A stretch of DNA of 64,000 nucleotides, taken from NCBI RefSeq assembly GCF_003315195.1, contig NZ_QNRV01000003.1, positions 1 to 64,000 of the forward strand. Reading direction: 5' to 3'. How positions within the stretch are numbered: position 1 is the first letter of the stretch; every line of letters starts with the position of its first letter. Under the pieces are notes generated by a model. The model saw nothing but the letters and a program-made list of their open reading frames with translations. It did no database searches and had not been told where the DNA came from. Shown in pieces: positions 7,782 to 18,797 of the stretch. The position numbers were made by a program, and so were the translations under genes. Source of the DNA: Sutterella wadsworthensis (GTDB lineage: Bacteria; Pseudomonadota; Gammaproteobacteria; Burkholderiales; Burkholderiaceae_F).

Positions 7782-9166
7782 AGGAAGCCACTCCCCCCGT
7801 ACTGAAAGTCTCTCTTCCTGAAGCCGAGGAACTGCTTCAAGCAGAAGCGCTTGAAGCACACCCGCCGAAGGGATGGAGCGCAGCAGAAAGTGATGCCGCT
7901 TCACGCGACGCACTGGCCGTCGCCGGCAAAAGTGACATTCAGGCATTTCTCCTCACCCGTGCCAAACTGGTGCTTTCGCGCATGACGAAGCATGACCCCA
8001 GCCTGAAGCGGCCTCGGCTGCCGCAGACAGGGTGGCTTATAAAAAGCATTTCCTTAGGCATCATTTTTCTCGGCTTTTTTTCTGGGGCTGTGACGGATCA
8101 GCTCACCAGTGCTGGCGCGCAACTTAACCTCCTCTCTCCGCCGCTTCTGACTGTGTTCGCCTGGAACATCCTCGCGATGCTTGCCGCCATTGCAGGACTG
8201 GTTATCAGCTTCCGACGCAGCACCAGCCCTGCCGGTCTTTCGTCCGCACTTGCCAGAATCCTTGGATCTGCCGCGCATGTCATGCGCTTCGTTGCCATCG
8301 GCAAACCTACCGACAAGACCTACTTCAATAAACTCCTGCCGCTTCTCCTGCCTCAAACCGCCTGGCGATTCCGCGCGGTTCTGCATTGGGCAGCACTGGC
8401 CTTCGGCATCGGATTGGCGGCGAGCCTCCTTGTGCGCGGCATTGGAACCGCCTATTGGGCTGTCTGGGAAAGTACATGGTTTGCCGACAAGCCCGATGTT
8501 GTTGCTGCCATTCTTCAAGGACTGTACGGTTGGCTGCCGGATTTCCTCCCTGGCCTCTCACCGCTGCCGGACGCTTCTGCACTCTCTGCGCTGCGAGTTG
8601 ACGGCTCTGCCCCAAGTGCGGCAGCGCTTTCTGCCGGAGCGCCGTGGCTTGCCCGCATGATCTGGAGCATTGTCAGCCTCATCATCGTCCCGCGCGCCGT
8701 TTTGGCTGCCATTTCCATGTTCTGTGCTGCTCGAGCAGCACAAACGCTCATCGTTCCCATAGACAGCTCGCGAACTGAGCAGCTTCTGCAGACGGCCGCA
8801 AACCATTCTGTCAAGACTTGGCTTCTCAACGGATCTAATCACCCAGCAGCAAACCAAGGAACGCCTCTCCTGTCAGTCAATCCATGGAGTGCCCCTGATT
8901 TTCCAGAGCTTGCTGCCTTTACCCCGCAAGCAGGGGACCGCACCGTACTGGAGTTGGATCCCTCAGCTACCCCCGAAGAAGATGTGCACGGACTATTGAT
9001 TGACGCCATTCGAAAGCGTTGCGCAAATACGGTCCTCCATCTCGATTTCTCCGAACTCCAAACGCGCTTTGCGGACGTGCCCGAACGCATCCAAAGCCGC
9101 CGAGCGCTTTGGGAACACTTTGCCGCACAGCATGACATACCGCTTGAAGTGAATGGGCTCCGTTGA
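7778..9166 (+). CDS. DUF2868 domain-containing membrane protein
   Basis: No function is established for this family. The 462-residue product has a soluble N-terminal region rich in Glu/Ala and then about four hydrophobic segments (near residues 85-105, 120-145, 195-220 and 285-315). Its C-terminal soluble domain of about 120 residues begins near PIDSSRTEQLLQ and has alternating strand/helix character. The start is the ATG that overlaps the preceding stop (ATGA); an upstream extension of 19 codons would run deeper into the sulfatase gene. DUF2868 genes are known to sit beside DUF3482 GTPase genes, as here, so the two proteins probably act together at the membrane. Confidence 0.78.
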   Translation: MKEATPPVLKVSLPEAEELLQAEALEAHPPKGWSAAESDAASRDALAVAGKSDIQAFLLTRAKLVLSRMTKHDPSLKRPRLPQTGWLIKSISLGIIFLGFFSGAVTDQLTSAGAQLNLLSPPLLTVFAWNILAMLAAIAGLVISFRRSTSPAGLSSALARILGSAAHVMRFVAIGKPTDKTYFNKLLPLLLPQTAWRFRAVLHWAALAFGIGLAASLLVRGIGTAYWAVWESTWFADKPDVVAAILQGLYGWLPDFLPGLSPLPDASALSALRVDGSAPSAAALSAGAPWLARMIWSIVSLIIVPRAVLAAISMFCAARAAQTLIVPIDSSRTEQLLQTAANHSVKTWLLNGSNHPAANQGTPLLSVNPWSAPDFPELAAFTPQAGDRTVLELDPSATPEEDVHGLLIDAIRKRCANTVLHLDFSELQTRFADVPERIQSRRALWEHFAAQHDIPLEVNGLR

Positions 9167-9219
9167 GATCATTCACCTCGGGCGATAATGAAGCTATTGG
9201 ATTGATCAATGCTTTCACC

Positions 9220-10686
9220 ATGGCCGACCAGCAAGATTCCCTGCGCATTCACCTGAGCCTTGTGAGCCACACGAACATCGGCAAAACAACGCTCGCCCGA
9301 ACACTGCTCATGCGTGACGTGGGTGAGATTGCCGACCGTGCTCATGTTACAGAAACAACGGATGACTACCTTCTCGCCCGCGGTCAGGATGGCAGCGAGC
9401 TCATCCTCTGGGATACGCCGGGCTTTGGCAATTCCGTCGCTCTGGCTAAACGCCTTGAAGGCCGCTCCAACCCGCTCGGATGGTTCCTCTCTGAAGTGTG
9501 GGATCGCTTCACCAACAAATCTTTTTGGCTTGACCAGAAAGCAGTGAGACACATCCGCGATATTTCAAGTGTCGTTCTCTACCTCGTCAATATCGCGGAA
9601 ACACCGGACAAAACGCCCTACATTCAGGCAGAGATGCAAATTCTCAGCTGGATCGGCAAACCGGTCATTGTGCTTCTCAACCAAATGGGAAAACCGCAGG
9701 CGCCGGACATTGAACATGCGCAGGTGGAGGCTTGGAAGACAGCGCTCAAACCTTGGCCGTTTGTCAAAAAAGTGCTGGCGATGGATGCTTTTGCCCGTTG
9801 CTGGGTACAGGAAGAAATGCTTTTCAATGCCATCGGTGACGTTCTTCCTGCTGAGGATGAGGCCGCTTACAAAGTACTGCAGTCTGTTTGGCGCCGAGGC
9901 CGCCAAGCCGCTTATGCCAATTCCATCGAAGCTATGGCCAGGCATCTGCAGCAAGCCGTGTCAGCACATGTTTCACTGCCAACACCTACGCTGAGGGAAC
10001 GAGCGGTAAGTGTGGGACGGCGTTTAGGACTCTTTAGAGACGAGCGAGATGTGATTGCCGACGCTCAAGCAGCCATGGCATCTCAAGCCGCCGACAGTTT
10101 TTATGCCTTAACGTCCAAACTCATCGCCGACAATGGTCTTTCCGGCACAGGTGTTTCCAAGGAAATCTTCCAGCGCATGAAGACGGACTGGGATTTGGCT
10201 GTCTATTCCGTCGATCCGCAGAGCGCGGCGGCCGTCGGCACCAGTATTGGAGCGGCTTCCGGAGCCGCGGCTGGGCTTGCGATTGACCTCTCTGCCGCCG
10301 GCCTTACGATGGGACTTTCAACACTGGTTGGCGGGCTCATTGGAGCCGTGAGCGGCATGGGGGCCGCGCATGCTTGGAATCTTCAAAAGAAAAAATCCGG
10401 CGCTGAGCTTTTTTGGAGTGAAAAAGCGTTGACCGGATTTCTTCTTGAAACTGTGCTGCTCTATCTCGCAGTAGCACACTATGGTCGTGGCCGAGGAGAT
10501 TGGAAGGAAAGTGAATCTCCAGAGTTTTGGAAGGATGCAGCGCTTCGCGCTATTCAGGAAGAAAAATTCTCCTTTGAACCTCTTCGCACAGAAGATATTG
10601 ATACCTCTATTAGCACTTTGATAAATGCTATAGATCACATTATCAAAAATATCTTTAAAACACTCTATCCTTCAGACGAATATTAA
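9220..10686 (+). CDS. DUF3482-type GTPase with C-terminal glycine-zipper region
   Basis: This is a P-loop GTPase of about 488 residues. The G1 loop is SHTNIGKTTL near residue 17, the G3 motif is WDTPGFGN near 64, and a G4-like LLNQMGKP lies near 155. The G1 loop lacks the usual first glycine, which is a family variant or a sign of altered nucleotide handling. A Gly/Ala-rich hydrophobic stretch at about residues 345-385 looks like a glycine zipper or membrane hairpin. A TTG at 9163 overlapping the DUF2868 stop is an alternative start. The last 80 codons become AT-rich towards the neighbouring island. The function is unknown; pairing with DUF2868 suggests a membrane-remodelling or toxin-like role. 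Confidence 0.78.
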   Translation: MADQQDSLRIHLSLVSHTNIGKTTLARTLLMRDVGEIADRAHVTETTDDYLLARGQDGSELILWDTPGFGNSVALAKRLEGRSNPLGWFLSEVWDRFTNKSFWLDQKAVRHIRDISSVVLYLVNIAETPDKTPYIQAEMQILSWIGKPVIVLLNQMGKPQAPDIEHAQVEAWKTALKPWPFVKKVLAMDAFARCWVQEEMLFNAIGDVLPAEDEAAYKVLQSVWRRGRQAAYANSIEAMARHLQQAVSAHVSLPTPTLRERAVSVGRRLGLFRDERDVIADAQAAMASQAADSFYALTSKLIADNGLSGTGVSKEIFQRMKTDWDLAVYSVDPQSAAAVGTSIGAASGAAAGLAIDLSAAGLTMGLSTLVGGLIGAVSGMGAAHAWNLQKKKSGAELFWSEKALTGFLLETVLLYLAVAHYGRGRGDWKESESPEFWKDAALRAIQEEKFSFEPLRTEDIDTSISTLINAIDHIIKNIFKTLYPSDEY

Positions 10687-10701
10687 ACGTCTTGAATCAA
10701 A

Positions 10702-12735
10702 TCATTTTGGAGCAGCCAAAACTCCCTCTCGTACTTGATAATCCGAAATGGCACGCTGAGCTCTAGCTGCATCAGCCATAAGCTTAAACTCTCCTGTACA
10801 AACATCAAGCAAGTCCAGCCGATCACCATTCCATCGCATACAAGTAACTTGCCCACCATTATTTAAACCAACAGCTCCCCAAGAACCAATGGCAAAACCC
10901 TTATCGCCAAACGTTGTAAAAGAAAGTGCCAAATCGAACGTTTCATTAGAAAACAGGTCCCGGCCTTCATGAATTTTAGGCGGCACTCCCAATACCATAC
11001 CAAGAATCGACGGGAATATATCCCGATGAGAAACCCAACGGGTTGTATCAGCCTTAGCCCTCACATCATCCCAAGAATCTGGCAACCAGAACAGTAAGGG
11101 GACGCCTCGCATATGAGGCAAATAATCAATCGAATCATATTGCAAACGTGCATTATGATCGCCAGTAGCTACAACAACAGTATTATTAGATAAACCTTCT
11201 GAATAGATCGATTTTACAAAAACACCCAAAGCATTTGCCGCATACTGATAAGTTTCAAATGAAGGTATACATTTAGAGCGTTCATCCTTGACAAATGAAG
11301 GCAATAAATTTGGGTCGACGGGATTTACCAAAATTCCATCAGGAACTTTGAACGGTGGATGATTAGTAGTAGACAATATGACTAAACATATTTTTTCTCT
11401 TTTTTCATCAGCCTCTTTCAAAATATCCACTGCTTTATCAAACATCCATTTATCACCAATACCCCAAGTGCCCACCTCTGCTTCGGGGAATTCTTTAGAT
11501 AAAGCTACAGAACCAACGATCTCATCAAAGCCTTGAATTGGAAAATTGTCATTAATCATACGCCAAGCTTCCGAACCTGACGTCAAGAATACCATTTTGT
11601 AACCTGCTTCTTTGAATGGCAGATAATTTGAAAATGGGAATCGTTTTTTACCATAACGACTTTGAGTCAAAGGTGAGATTGAAGTATCAAAAAGTATTCC
11701 CTCTAACGACGGGAATGTACCATTATTAATACTTACTCCATTTCTAAAAACAACTGCTCGCTCTAATTGATTAGCCAACTCCCCTAAAACATCATTCTTC
11801 GGCAAATTTTGAGTATCAAAAATATCACGCCCCATTGACTCCATTATAACGACTACAACATGATCTGCAGAATGACGCTTTTCTTCAATTACCGAACCTG
11901 TGATTCGAATTTTTGATATAGCCGCTTCTGCTTCGCCCTTATTTTTAAATCCCATTTCCACCAAAGCCATTTGAGATCCGCCATTAAATTTTATGGCATT
12001 CTGACCTTTCCATGCCTCATAAAATGCAGCCGCACCTCCGGGGACAGTAGCATTTATAAAGGCATTCGTAGAAACCGAAAAATCCTGCTGCCGAAGAGGA
12101 AACTTACCTAAACCACCACGAATAACACCTACCACAGAAATCGTTCCGATAAGTGCAATAACAATATAAATAAACAACGAATCTTTTTTCTGAACACACC
12201 CAACGCCAAATGACGCCGCACTTGAAATTATTTTTCTAACAGAAAAAACAATAATAATAGGAATGATCGTCAACAACACCCAAGCGATTAAATATGAAAA
12301 AATAGGCCAATCTTTCCACAGCGTTACTAGGATAGCTTCCGTATCATCCTGAAATAACCCAAAGACTAGCGGGCTAAATGGCGTTCCATAAAAACCATAA
12401 AACCCATAATTACCAAGCGAAAGACCAACCATAATCGCTTGACCAACAACACCAACAGCGATCGTATATCGCCAAAAATAAGGCCGCCAATAACTCAGCA
12501 ATAATAATACCCATGCCGCCGCTATAAATATTAATAGCCATTTAGCATCAACTCTCATCCCCATTATTAAGGCCGGGTAAAAATCACTCCACACTAAATC
12601 GGGAGACTTGTAGTGATGAAAGAAGAATATACGGATTAGACTAAGTACAAACGTAGATGAAATCACGAATACCAATGAATTGATACACTTTTCAACCCAC
12701 CGATCAGAAGCCACTTTCAACATTAACAAACCCAT
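10702..12735 (-). CDS. LTA synthase-like membrane sulfatase, AT-rich
   Basis: This 677-residue protein belongs to the LtaS/OpgB-like branch of the alkaline phosphatase superfamily, whose members transfer glycerophosphate or related groups to extracytoplasmic glycans. It has five or six N-terminal membrane segments (to about residue 210) and then a catalytic domain. Its motifs are IMESMGRD near 290, NNGTFPSLEG near 337 (candidate nucleophile Thr), STTNHPPF near 455 and the metal motif ATGDHN near 525. Codon use is much more AT-rich than in the flanking genes (many AAA, ATT, TTA), which suggests acquisition from another genome. Gram-negative bacteria lack lipoteichoic acid, so the product is more likely a capsule, glucan or LPS modifier. 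The start could also be Met5. Confidence 0.8.
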   Translation of the reverse strand: MGLLMLKVASDRWVEKCINSLVFVISSTFVLSLIRIFFFHHYKSPDLVWSDFYPALIMGMRVDAKWLLIFIAAAWVLLLLSYWRPYFWRYTIAVGVVGQAIMVGLSLGNYGFYGFYGTPFSPLVFGLFQDDTEAILVTLWKDWPIFSYLIAWVLLTIIPIIIVFSVRKIISSAASFGVGCVQKKDSLFIYIVIALIGTISVVGVIRGGLGKFPLRQQDFSVSTNAFINATVPGGAAAFYEAWKGQNAIKFNGGSQMALVEMGFKNKGEAEAAISKIRITGSVIEEKRHSADHVVVVIMESMGRDIFDTQNLPKNDVLGELANQLERAVVFRNGVSINNGTFPSLEGILFDTSISPLTQSRYGKKRFPFSNYLPFKEAGYKMVFLTSGSEAWRMINDNFPIQGFDEIVGSVALSKEFPEAEVGTWGIGDKWMFDKAVDILKEADEKREKICLVILSTTNHPPFKVPDGILVNPVDPNLLPSFVKDERSKCIPSFETYQYAANALGVFVKSIYSEGLSNNTVVVATGDHNARLQYDSIDYLPHMRGVPLLFWLPDSWDDVRAKADTTRWVSHRDIFPSILGMVLGVPPKIHEGRDLFSNETFDLALSFTTFGDKGFAIGSWGAVGLNNGGQVTCMRWNGDRLDLLDVCTGEFKLMADAARAQRAISDYQVREGVLAAPK

Positions 12736-12905
12736 TAAATTAACGCATCATCAAGGCCTAAAAAAGGCTATCTCTGCACCACTGCATCAGAACAATCCAT
12801 CGTAATGAACAATAAATTTCATAGAACCATCATTGCACAAACAATAGTAAGAATTATTTTATAAAAATTGTGCTTTGAATTAGGTCAACTAGATCAATCG
12901 ACCAG
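12736..12905. other. AT-rich intergenic region upstream of the LTA-synthase-like gene
   Basis: This AT-rich stretch shares the composition of the downstream gene and presumably holds its promoter. I see no coding frame, tRNA or flanking repeat that would explain insertion. Confidence 0.4.
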
Positions 12906-12954
12906 AAAAAAAGGGTGTTACGCCAGCCAGTCTATGGCTTTTGTAACACCCTTT
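12906..12954 (-). terminator. Rho-independent terminator of the sec operon
   Basis: An 11-bp stem (AAGGGTGTTAC at 12911-12921 with its complement at 12943-12953) is followed on the minus strand by seven Ts. It lies about 30 bases beyond the secF stop. Confidence 0.88.
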
Positions 12955-12982
12955 AATTAACTAACTCTTTTTAGATTCAACG

Positions 12983-13915
12983 TTACGGCACCATTTCCTC
13001 AACTTCGTCGCGCTTACGCTGCTTAACGAGATCCTCGCGCTTGACGCCGAGATAGAGGGCGATCGCCGCCGCCACGAAGACGGAGGAATAAACGCCCAGC
13101 AAAATGCCGATCGTCAGAGCAAGTGAGAAGTAGTGAAGCGCTGGACCGCCGAAGAAGAACATCGAGAGCGTCATGCAGAGCGTGGACGTATGGGTAATGA
13201 CCGTACGAGAAATCGTCGCCGTAATGGCCGAATTCACAACTTCCATGCTGTCAGCACGACGCATCGTGCGAAAGTGCTCTCGTACGCGGTCGAAAATAAT
13301 CACCGACTCGTTCACCGAGTAACCCAAGACAGCGAGCACCGCCGCCAATACCGGCAGCGTGAACTCCCAGTGCATGACTGAGAAGATGCCCACCACGATC
13401 ACAATATCGTGGAGGTTGGCGATGATGGCTGCCACTGAGAACTTCCACTCAAAGCGGAAGGCTAAGTAGATCATGATGCCCACCACCACCAAGGCAAGCG
13501 CCGTACCGCCGTCGCGAGCGAGCTCATCGCCCACCTGAGGGCCGACAAACTCCGTACTCTTTAACTGCACATCAGGAGTTTTCGCCTGCAGCACCTTCAT
13601 CACTTCAGCGGCAACCTGGCCGGACGTCTGTCCTTCCTTGGTCGGGACGCGAATCACCACGTCGCTCGCCGTGCCGAAAGTCTGCACGAGCACTTCCTTG
13701 GAAACCTGCCCGAGATCCTCGCGGATCTGTTCAGTGTTGGCCGCTGACGGATACTTAACCTCAAGCTGAGTGCCGCCAGTGAACTCGATTGAAAGCGCCA
13801 AACCGTGCGTGAAAATCCAATACACAGCGACGATGAAGCTGACGAACGAAATCGCGTTCAGCACATGGCGATAGTGCATGAACGGAATGGTTCGATGAAT
13901 GCGGAAGAATTCCAT
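12983..13915 (-). CDS. secF: Protein translocase subunit SecF
   Basis: SecF works with SecD and YajC to pull secreted proteins through SecYEG using the proton gradient. The 310-residue protein has six membrane segments, the opening FFRIHRTIPFMHYRH and the SecF hallmark ALSIEFTGGTQLEV. A periplasmic loop follows, then the conserved VLGYSVNESVIIFDRVRE segment of membrane helix 4. The tail is charged. It follows secD by 18 bases and ends the queA-tgt-yajC-secD-secF cluster. Confidence 0.96.
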   Translation of the reverse strand: MEFFRIHRTIPFMHYRHVLNAISFVSFIVAVYWIFTHGLALSIEFTGGTQLEVKYPSAANTEQIREDLGQVSKEVLVQTFGTASDVVIRVPTKEGQTSGQVAAEVMKVLQAKTPDVQLKSTEFVGPQVGDELARDGGTALALVVVGIMIYLAFRFEWKFSVAAIIANLHDIVIVVGIFSVMHWEFTLPVLAAVLAVLGYSVNESVIIFDRVREHFRTMRRADSMEVVNSAITATISRTVITHTSTLCMTLSMFFFGGPALHYFSLALTIGILLGVYSSVFVAAAIALYLGVKREDLVKQRKRDEVEEMVP

Positions 13916-13933
13916 TTTCTTGTCTCTCCTCGC

Positions 13934-15829
13934 TTACTTCGCCTGAACCTTCGCGGGGTCCGGACGCCAGATTTGGCCGATATGGACGCTCGTAAGCTTC
14001 TTCTGGCGGCCGTAGATCAAGTTGATCAGGGCGCGGGAAACGATGACGGAAGTGAAAATCGAAGTCCCAATGCCCAAGCAGTGCACCACAGCAAAGCCGC
14101 GAACCGGGCCGGAACCAAAGATCAAGAGCGCCAAACCGGCGATCAAGCTCGTTACGTTCGAGTCCAGAATCGTGGCAAAAGCGCGTTCATAGCCCTCACT
14201 GATAGCGGTCTGAGGCTGTCGTCCGATGCGCAGTTCTTCACGAACACGTTCGTTAATCAGCACATTCGAGTCAACGGCCATACCGAGCGTAAGCGCGATA
14301 GCCGCAATACCCGGCAGCGTGAGCGTTGCCTGCAGCATCGACAGAATCGCAATCAGCATCATGACGTTGCAGATCAGCGATATGGCACTCACCACACCGA
14401 AGACCTGATAGTAAAGCGCCATGAAAACAGCAATCACAATGAAGCCGTAAAGCGTTGAGCGGAAGCCCGCCTCAATGTTGGCTTCACCGAGGCTCGGGCC
14501 GATCAGGCGTTCCTCAACGATTTCCATCGGTGCGGCAAGCGAACCCGCACGAAGCACCAGCGCTGTATCAGTCGCCTCCATGGTCGTCATCTGACCGGAA
14601 ATCTGCACGCGGCCGCCGCCAATTTCCTGACGAATAACCGGAGCCGTCACGACCTCGCCTTTGCCCTTTTCAAAGAGCAGGATGGCCATGCGGCGACCAA
14701 CGTTTTCGCGGGTGACTTCCTGGAAGATACGGGCACCGCGGTTATCAAGCTCAAGGTTGACGGTCGGTTCCTGCGTCTGACTGTCAAAGCCCGGCTGCGC
14801 ATCGTTGAGATTTTCACCCGTAAGGATCACGCGGCGCTTGACCAGAATCGGACGTCCGTCACGGTCAGTGAAGCGTTCGTCGCCAAAAGGCACCGTGCCC
14901 TGCGCGAGCTGAGCCAAGGCTTCGGGAGAATCGTCAACAAGGCGCACTTCAAGCGTCGCCGTGCGGCCGAGAATGTCCTTGGCCTTAGCCGTATCCTGCA
15001 CACCCGGGAGCTGCACCACGATGCGGTCGGCACCCTGCTGCGCAATGACCGGTTCGGCCACACCGAGTTCATTGATTCGATTGTGAAGCGTCGAGATATT
15101 CTGCTTCAGCGCGTAATTCTGTACGTTCTGAATAGCCTTCTGCGAAAGCTCCGCGTGGATCACATAAGGAGCCTTGGAGGCTTCGGGCAGCGTGAGCAGC
15201 AAATCAGGCTGCGTGTTGCGCAGGAGATCGTTTGCGCGATCGCGTTCTTCGGCCGTCGCAAAACTGACTTCAACATCGTTGCCGATACGGCTGATGCCGG
15301 TGTGACGGATGCGCTTGTCGCGAAGCTGCGTACGCAGATCGGCAGCAATGGCGTCTGCACGCTTGGTGAGCGCCGCACGCATGTCAACCTGCAACAGGAA
15401 GTGCACACCGCCGCGCAGGTCAAGACCCAGATACATCGGCAGAGCATTGATCGAAAGAAGCCATCGAGGCGTATTCGGCACCAAATTCAAAGCCACGATA
15501 TGGCTCGGATCCTTCGGATCGGAATTGAGCGTCTTCTCAATCACTTCGCGCGCACGAAGCTGCTCTTCAGTCTGAGTCGGATCAAAACGCACGCGGATGG
15601 TATTTTGCTGTGCGCCTTGTTCAAAGAAGAGCCCGTTGGGCTTGAGGTTCGCGTTCGCGAGCGCAGTCTCTACCTGCGAGAGCGTCTGCTCGGTGACCTT
15701 CACCGTTGCCTTGCCGGAGGTAACCTGCACCGCAGGCGACTCACCGTAAAAGTTCGGCAGCGTATAGACGAGCCCAATAATGAGCACGATGCCGATCAGA
15801 ATGTATTTCCAGAGAGGATAGCGATTCAT
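13934..15829 (-). CDS. secD: Protein translocase subunit SecD
   Basis: SecD is the larger RND-type partner of SecF. The 631-residue protein has an N-terminal membrane segment, a long periplasmic part with GLDLRGGVHFLLQVD near residue 110, and five C-terminal membrane helices. The motif GMAVDSNVLINERVREEL lies in helix 4 and holds the proton-relay aspartate. The chosen ATG has a GGAG site just upstream; 15 earlier in-frame codons lack one. About 176 bp including a strong hairpin separate it from yajC. Confidence 0.96.
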   Translation of the reverse strand: MNRYPLWKYILIGIVLIIGLVYTLPNFYGESPAVQVTSGKATVKVTEQTLSQVETALANANLKPNGLFFEQGAQQNTIRVRFDPTQTEEQLRAREVIEKTLNSDPKDPSHIVALNLVPNTPRWLLSINALPMYLGLDLRGGVHFLLQVDMRAALTKRADAIAADLRTQLRDKRIRHTGISRIGNDVEVSFATAEERDRANDLLRNTQPDLLLTLPEASKAPYVIHAELSQKAIQNVQNYALKQNISTLHNRINELGVAEPVIAQQGADRIVVQLPGVQDTAKAKDILGRTATLEVRLVDDSPEALAQLAQGTVPFGDERFTDRDGRPILVKRRVILTGENLNDAQPGFDSQTQEPTVNLELDNRGARIFQEVTRENVGRRMAILLFEKGKGEVVTAPVIRQEIGGGRVQISGQMTTMEATDTALVLRAGSLAAPMEIVEERLIGPSLGEANIEAGFRSTLYGFIVIAVFMALYYQVFGVVSAISLICNVMMLIAILSMLQATLTLPGIAAIALTLGMAVDSNVLINERVREELRIGRQPQTAISEGYERAFATILDSNVTSLIAGLALLIFGSGPVRGFAVVHCLGIGTSIFTSVIVSRALINLIYGRQKKLTSVHIGQIWRPDPAKVQAK

Positions 15830-15919
15830 CGTTCGCTGTCTCCAATTGCCAGTTTTGAAGGGTGGTCTCCGCACTTGCGGATGAGATGAGCTGCGTCAAG
15901 GCGGCCCCTCAGCAAGCGC

Positions 15920-15954
15920 AGGCCCGATGCCGCTGAAAAAGCGGCGCCGGGCCT
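15920..15954. other. Strong hairpin between yajC and secD
   Basis: AGGCCCG (15920-15926) pairs with CGGGCCT (15948-15954), and inside it GCCGCT pairs with AGCGGC around a GAAAA loop. No T-run follows on the minus strand, so it is more likely an mRNA-processing or stability element than a full terminator. Confidence 0.55.
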
Positions 15955-16005
15955 CCAAGAGAGCCGATTCCGACCGGTGAACCGGACCGGAAATACGGCG
16001 TTCAA

Positions 16006-16353
16006 TTAGAACTTAACCGAGCCCTTCGGCAGAACCATCTGCACCGCGGAGCGCTGCATGCGGATAACGACGGGCTTGCCGTCCACGGAAGCGACCTGCA
16101 GAGCCATCGACTGTTCGTCAACGCTCTCAATGCGGCCGGAGATGCCGCCCATGGTCATCACTTCATCACCCTTGGCGAGCGCGTCGCACATCTTGGCGTG
16201 CTCCTTTTGACGCTTCTGCTGCGGACGGATCAGGAAGAACCAGAACACCACGAAAATGACGATGAGCGGGACAACCTGAACGAGGAAGCTTTCCATCCCG
16301 CCGGCGGAAGCGGCTTCGCCCGCTGCCAGGGCATCGCTGATAGGGAACAACAT
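16006..16353 (-). CDS. yajC: Preprotein translocase subunit YajC
   Basis: YajC is a small inner-membrane accessory of SecDF. The 115-residue product has a short N-terminus, one membrane segment near residues 25-45 ending in FFLIRPQQKRQKEH, and the cytoplasmic YajC domain with GDEVMTMGGISGRI. The start has TTGGAG seven bases upstream; a 19-codon extension further up lacks a site and does not resemble the family. The gene order downstream of tgt is standard. Confidence 0.94.
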   Translation of the reverse strand: MLFPISDALAAGEAASAGGMESFLVQVVPLIVIFVVFWFFLIRPQQKRQKEHAKMCDALAKGDEVMTMGGISGRIESVDEQSMALQVASVDGKPVVIRMQRSAVQMVLPKGSVKF

Positions 16354-16480
16354 GAAGACTCCAATCAAATAAGAACGGATCAAGAAAACGTTCGGGAATT
16401 CAAGACCCACTTTGGAAGGTTGTGATTATAAGGAAGCGTTGAGCGGCATGACCTTAAGACATCGAGAACGTCTTATTGTC

Positions 16481-18687
<2,207 letters not shown>

Positions 18688-18797
18688 GGCTTTACTGGCC
18701 ACAAAGCGGATAAAAAAACAAAAGAGCCGGCATTCTAACGGAGTTCGCAGCGTCCCATGTCGTTATCATTGTGAGTTCTCTTGAAGACGAGGTCCTT

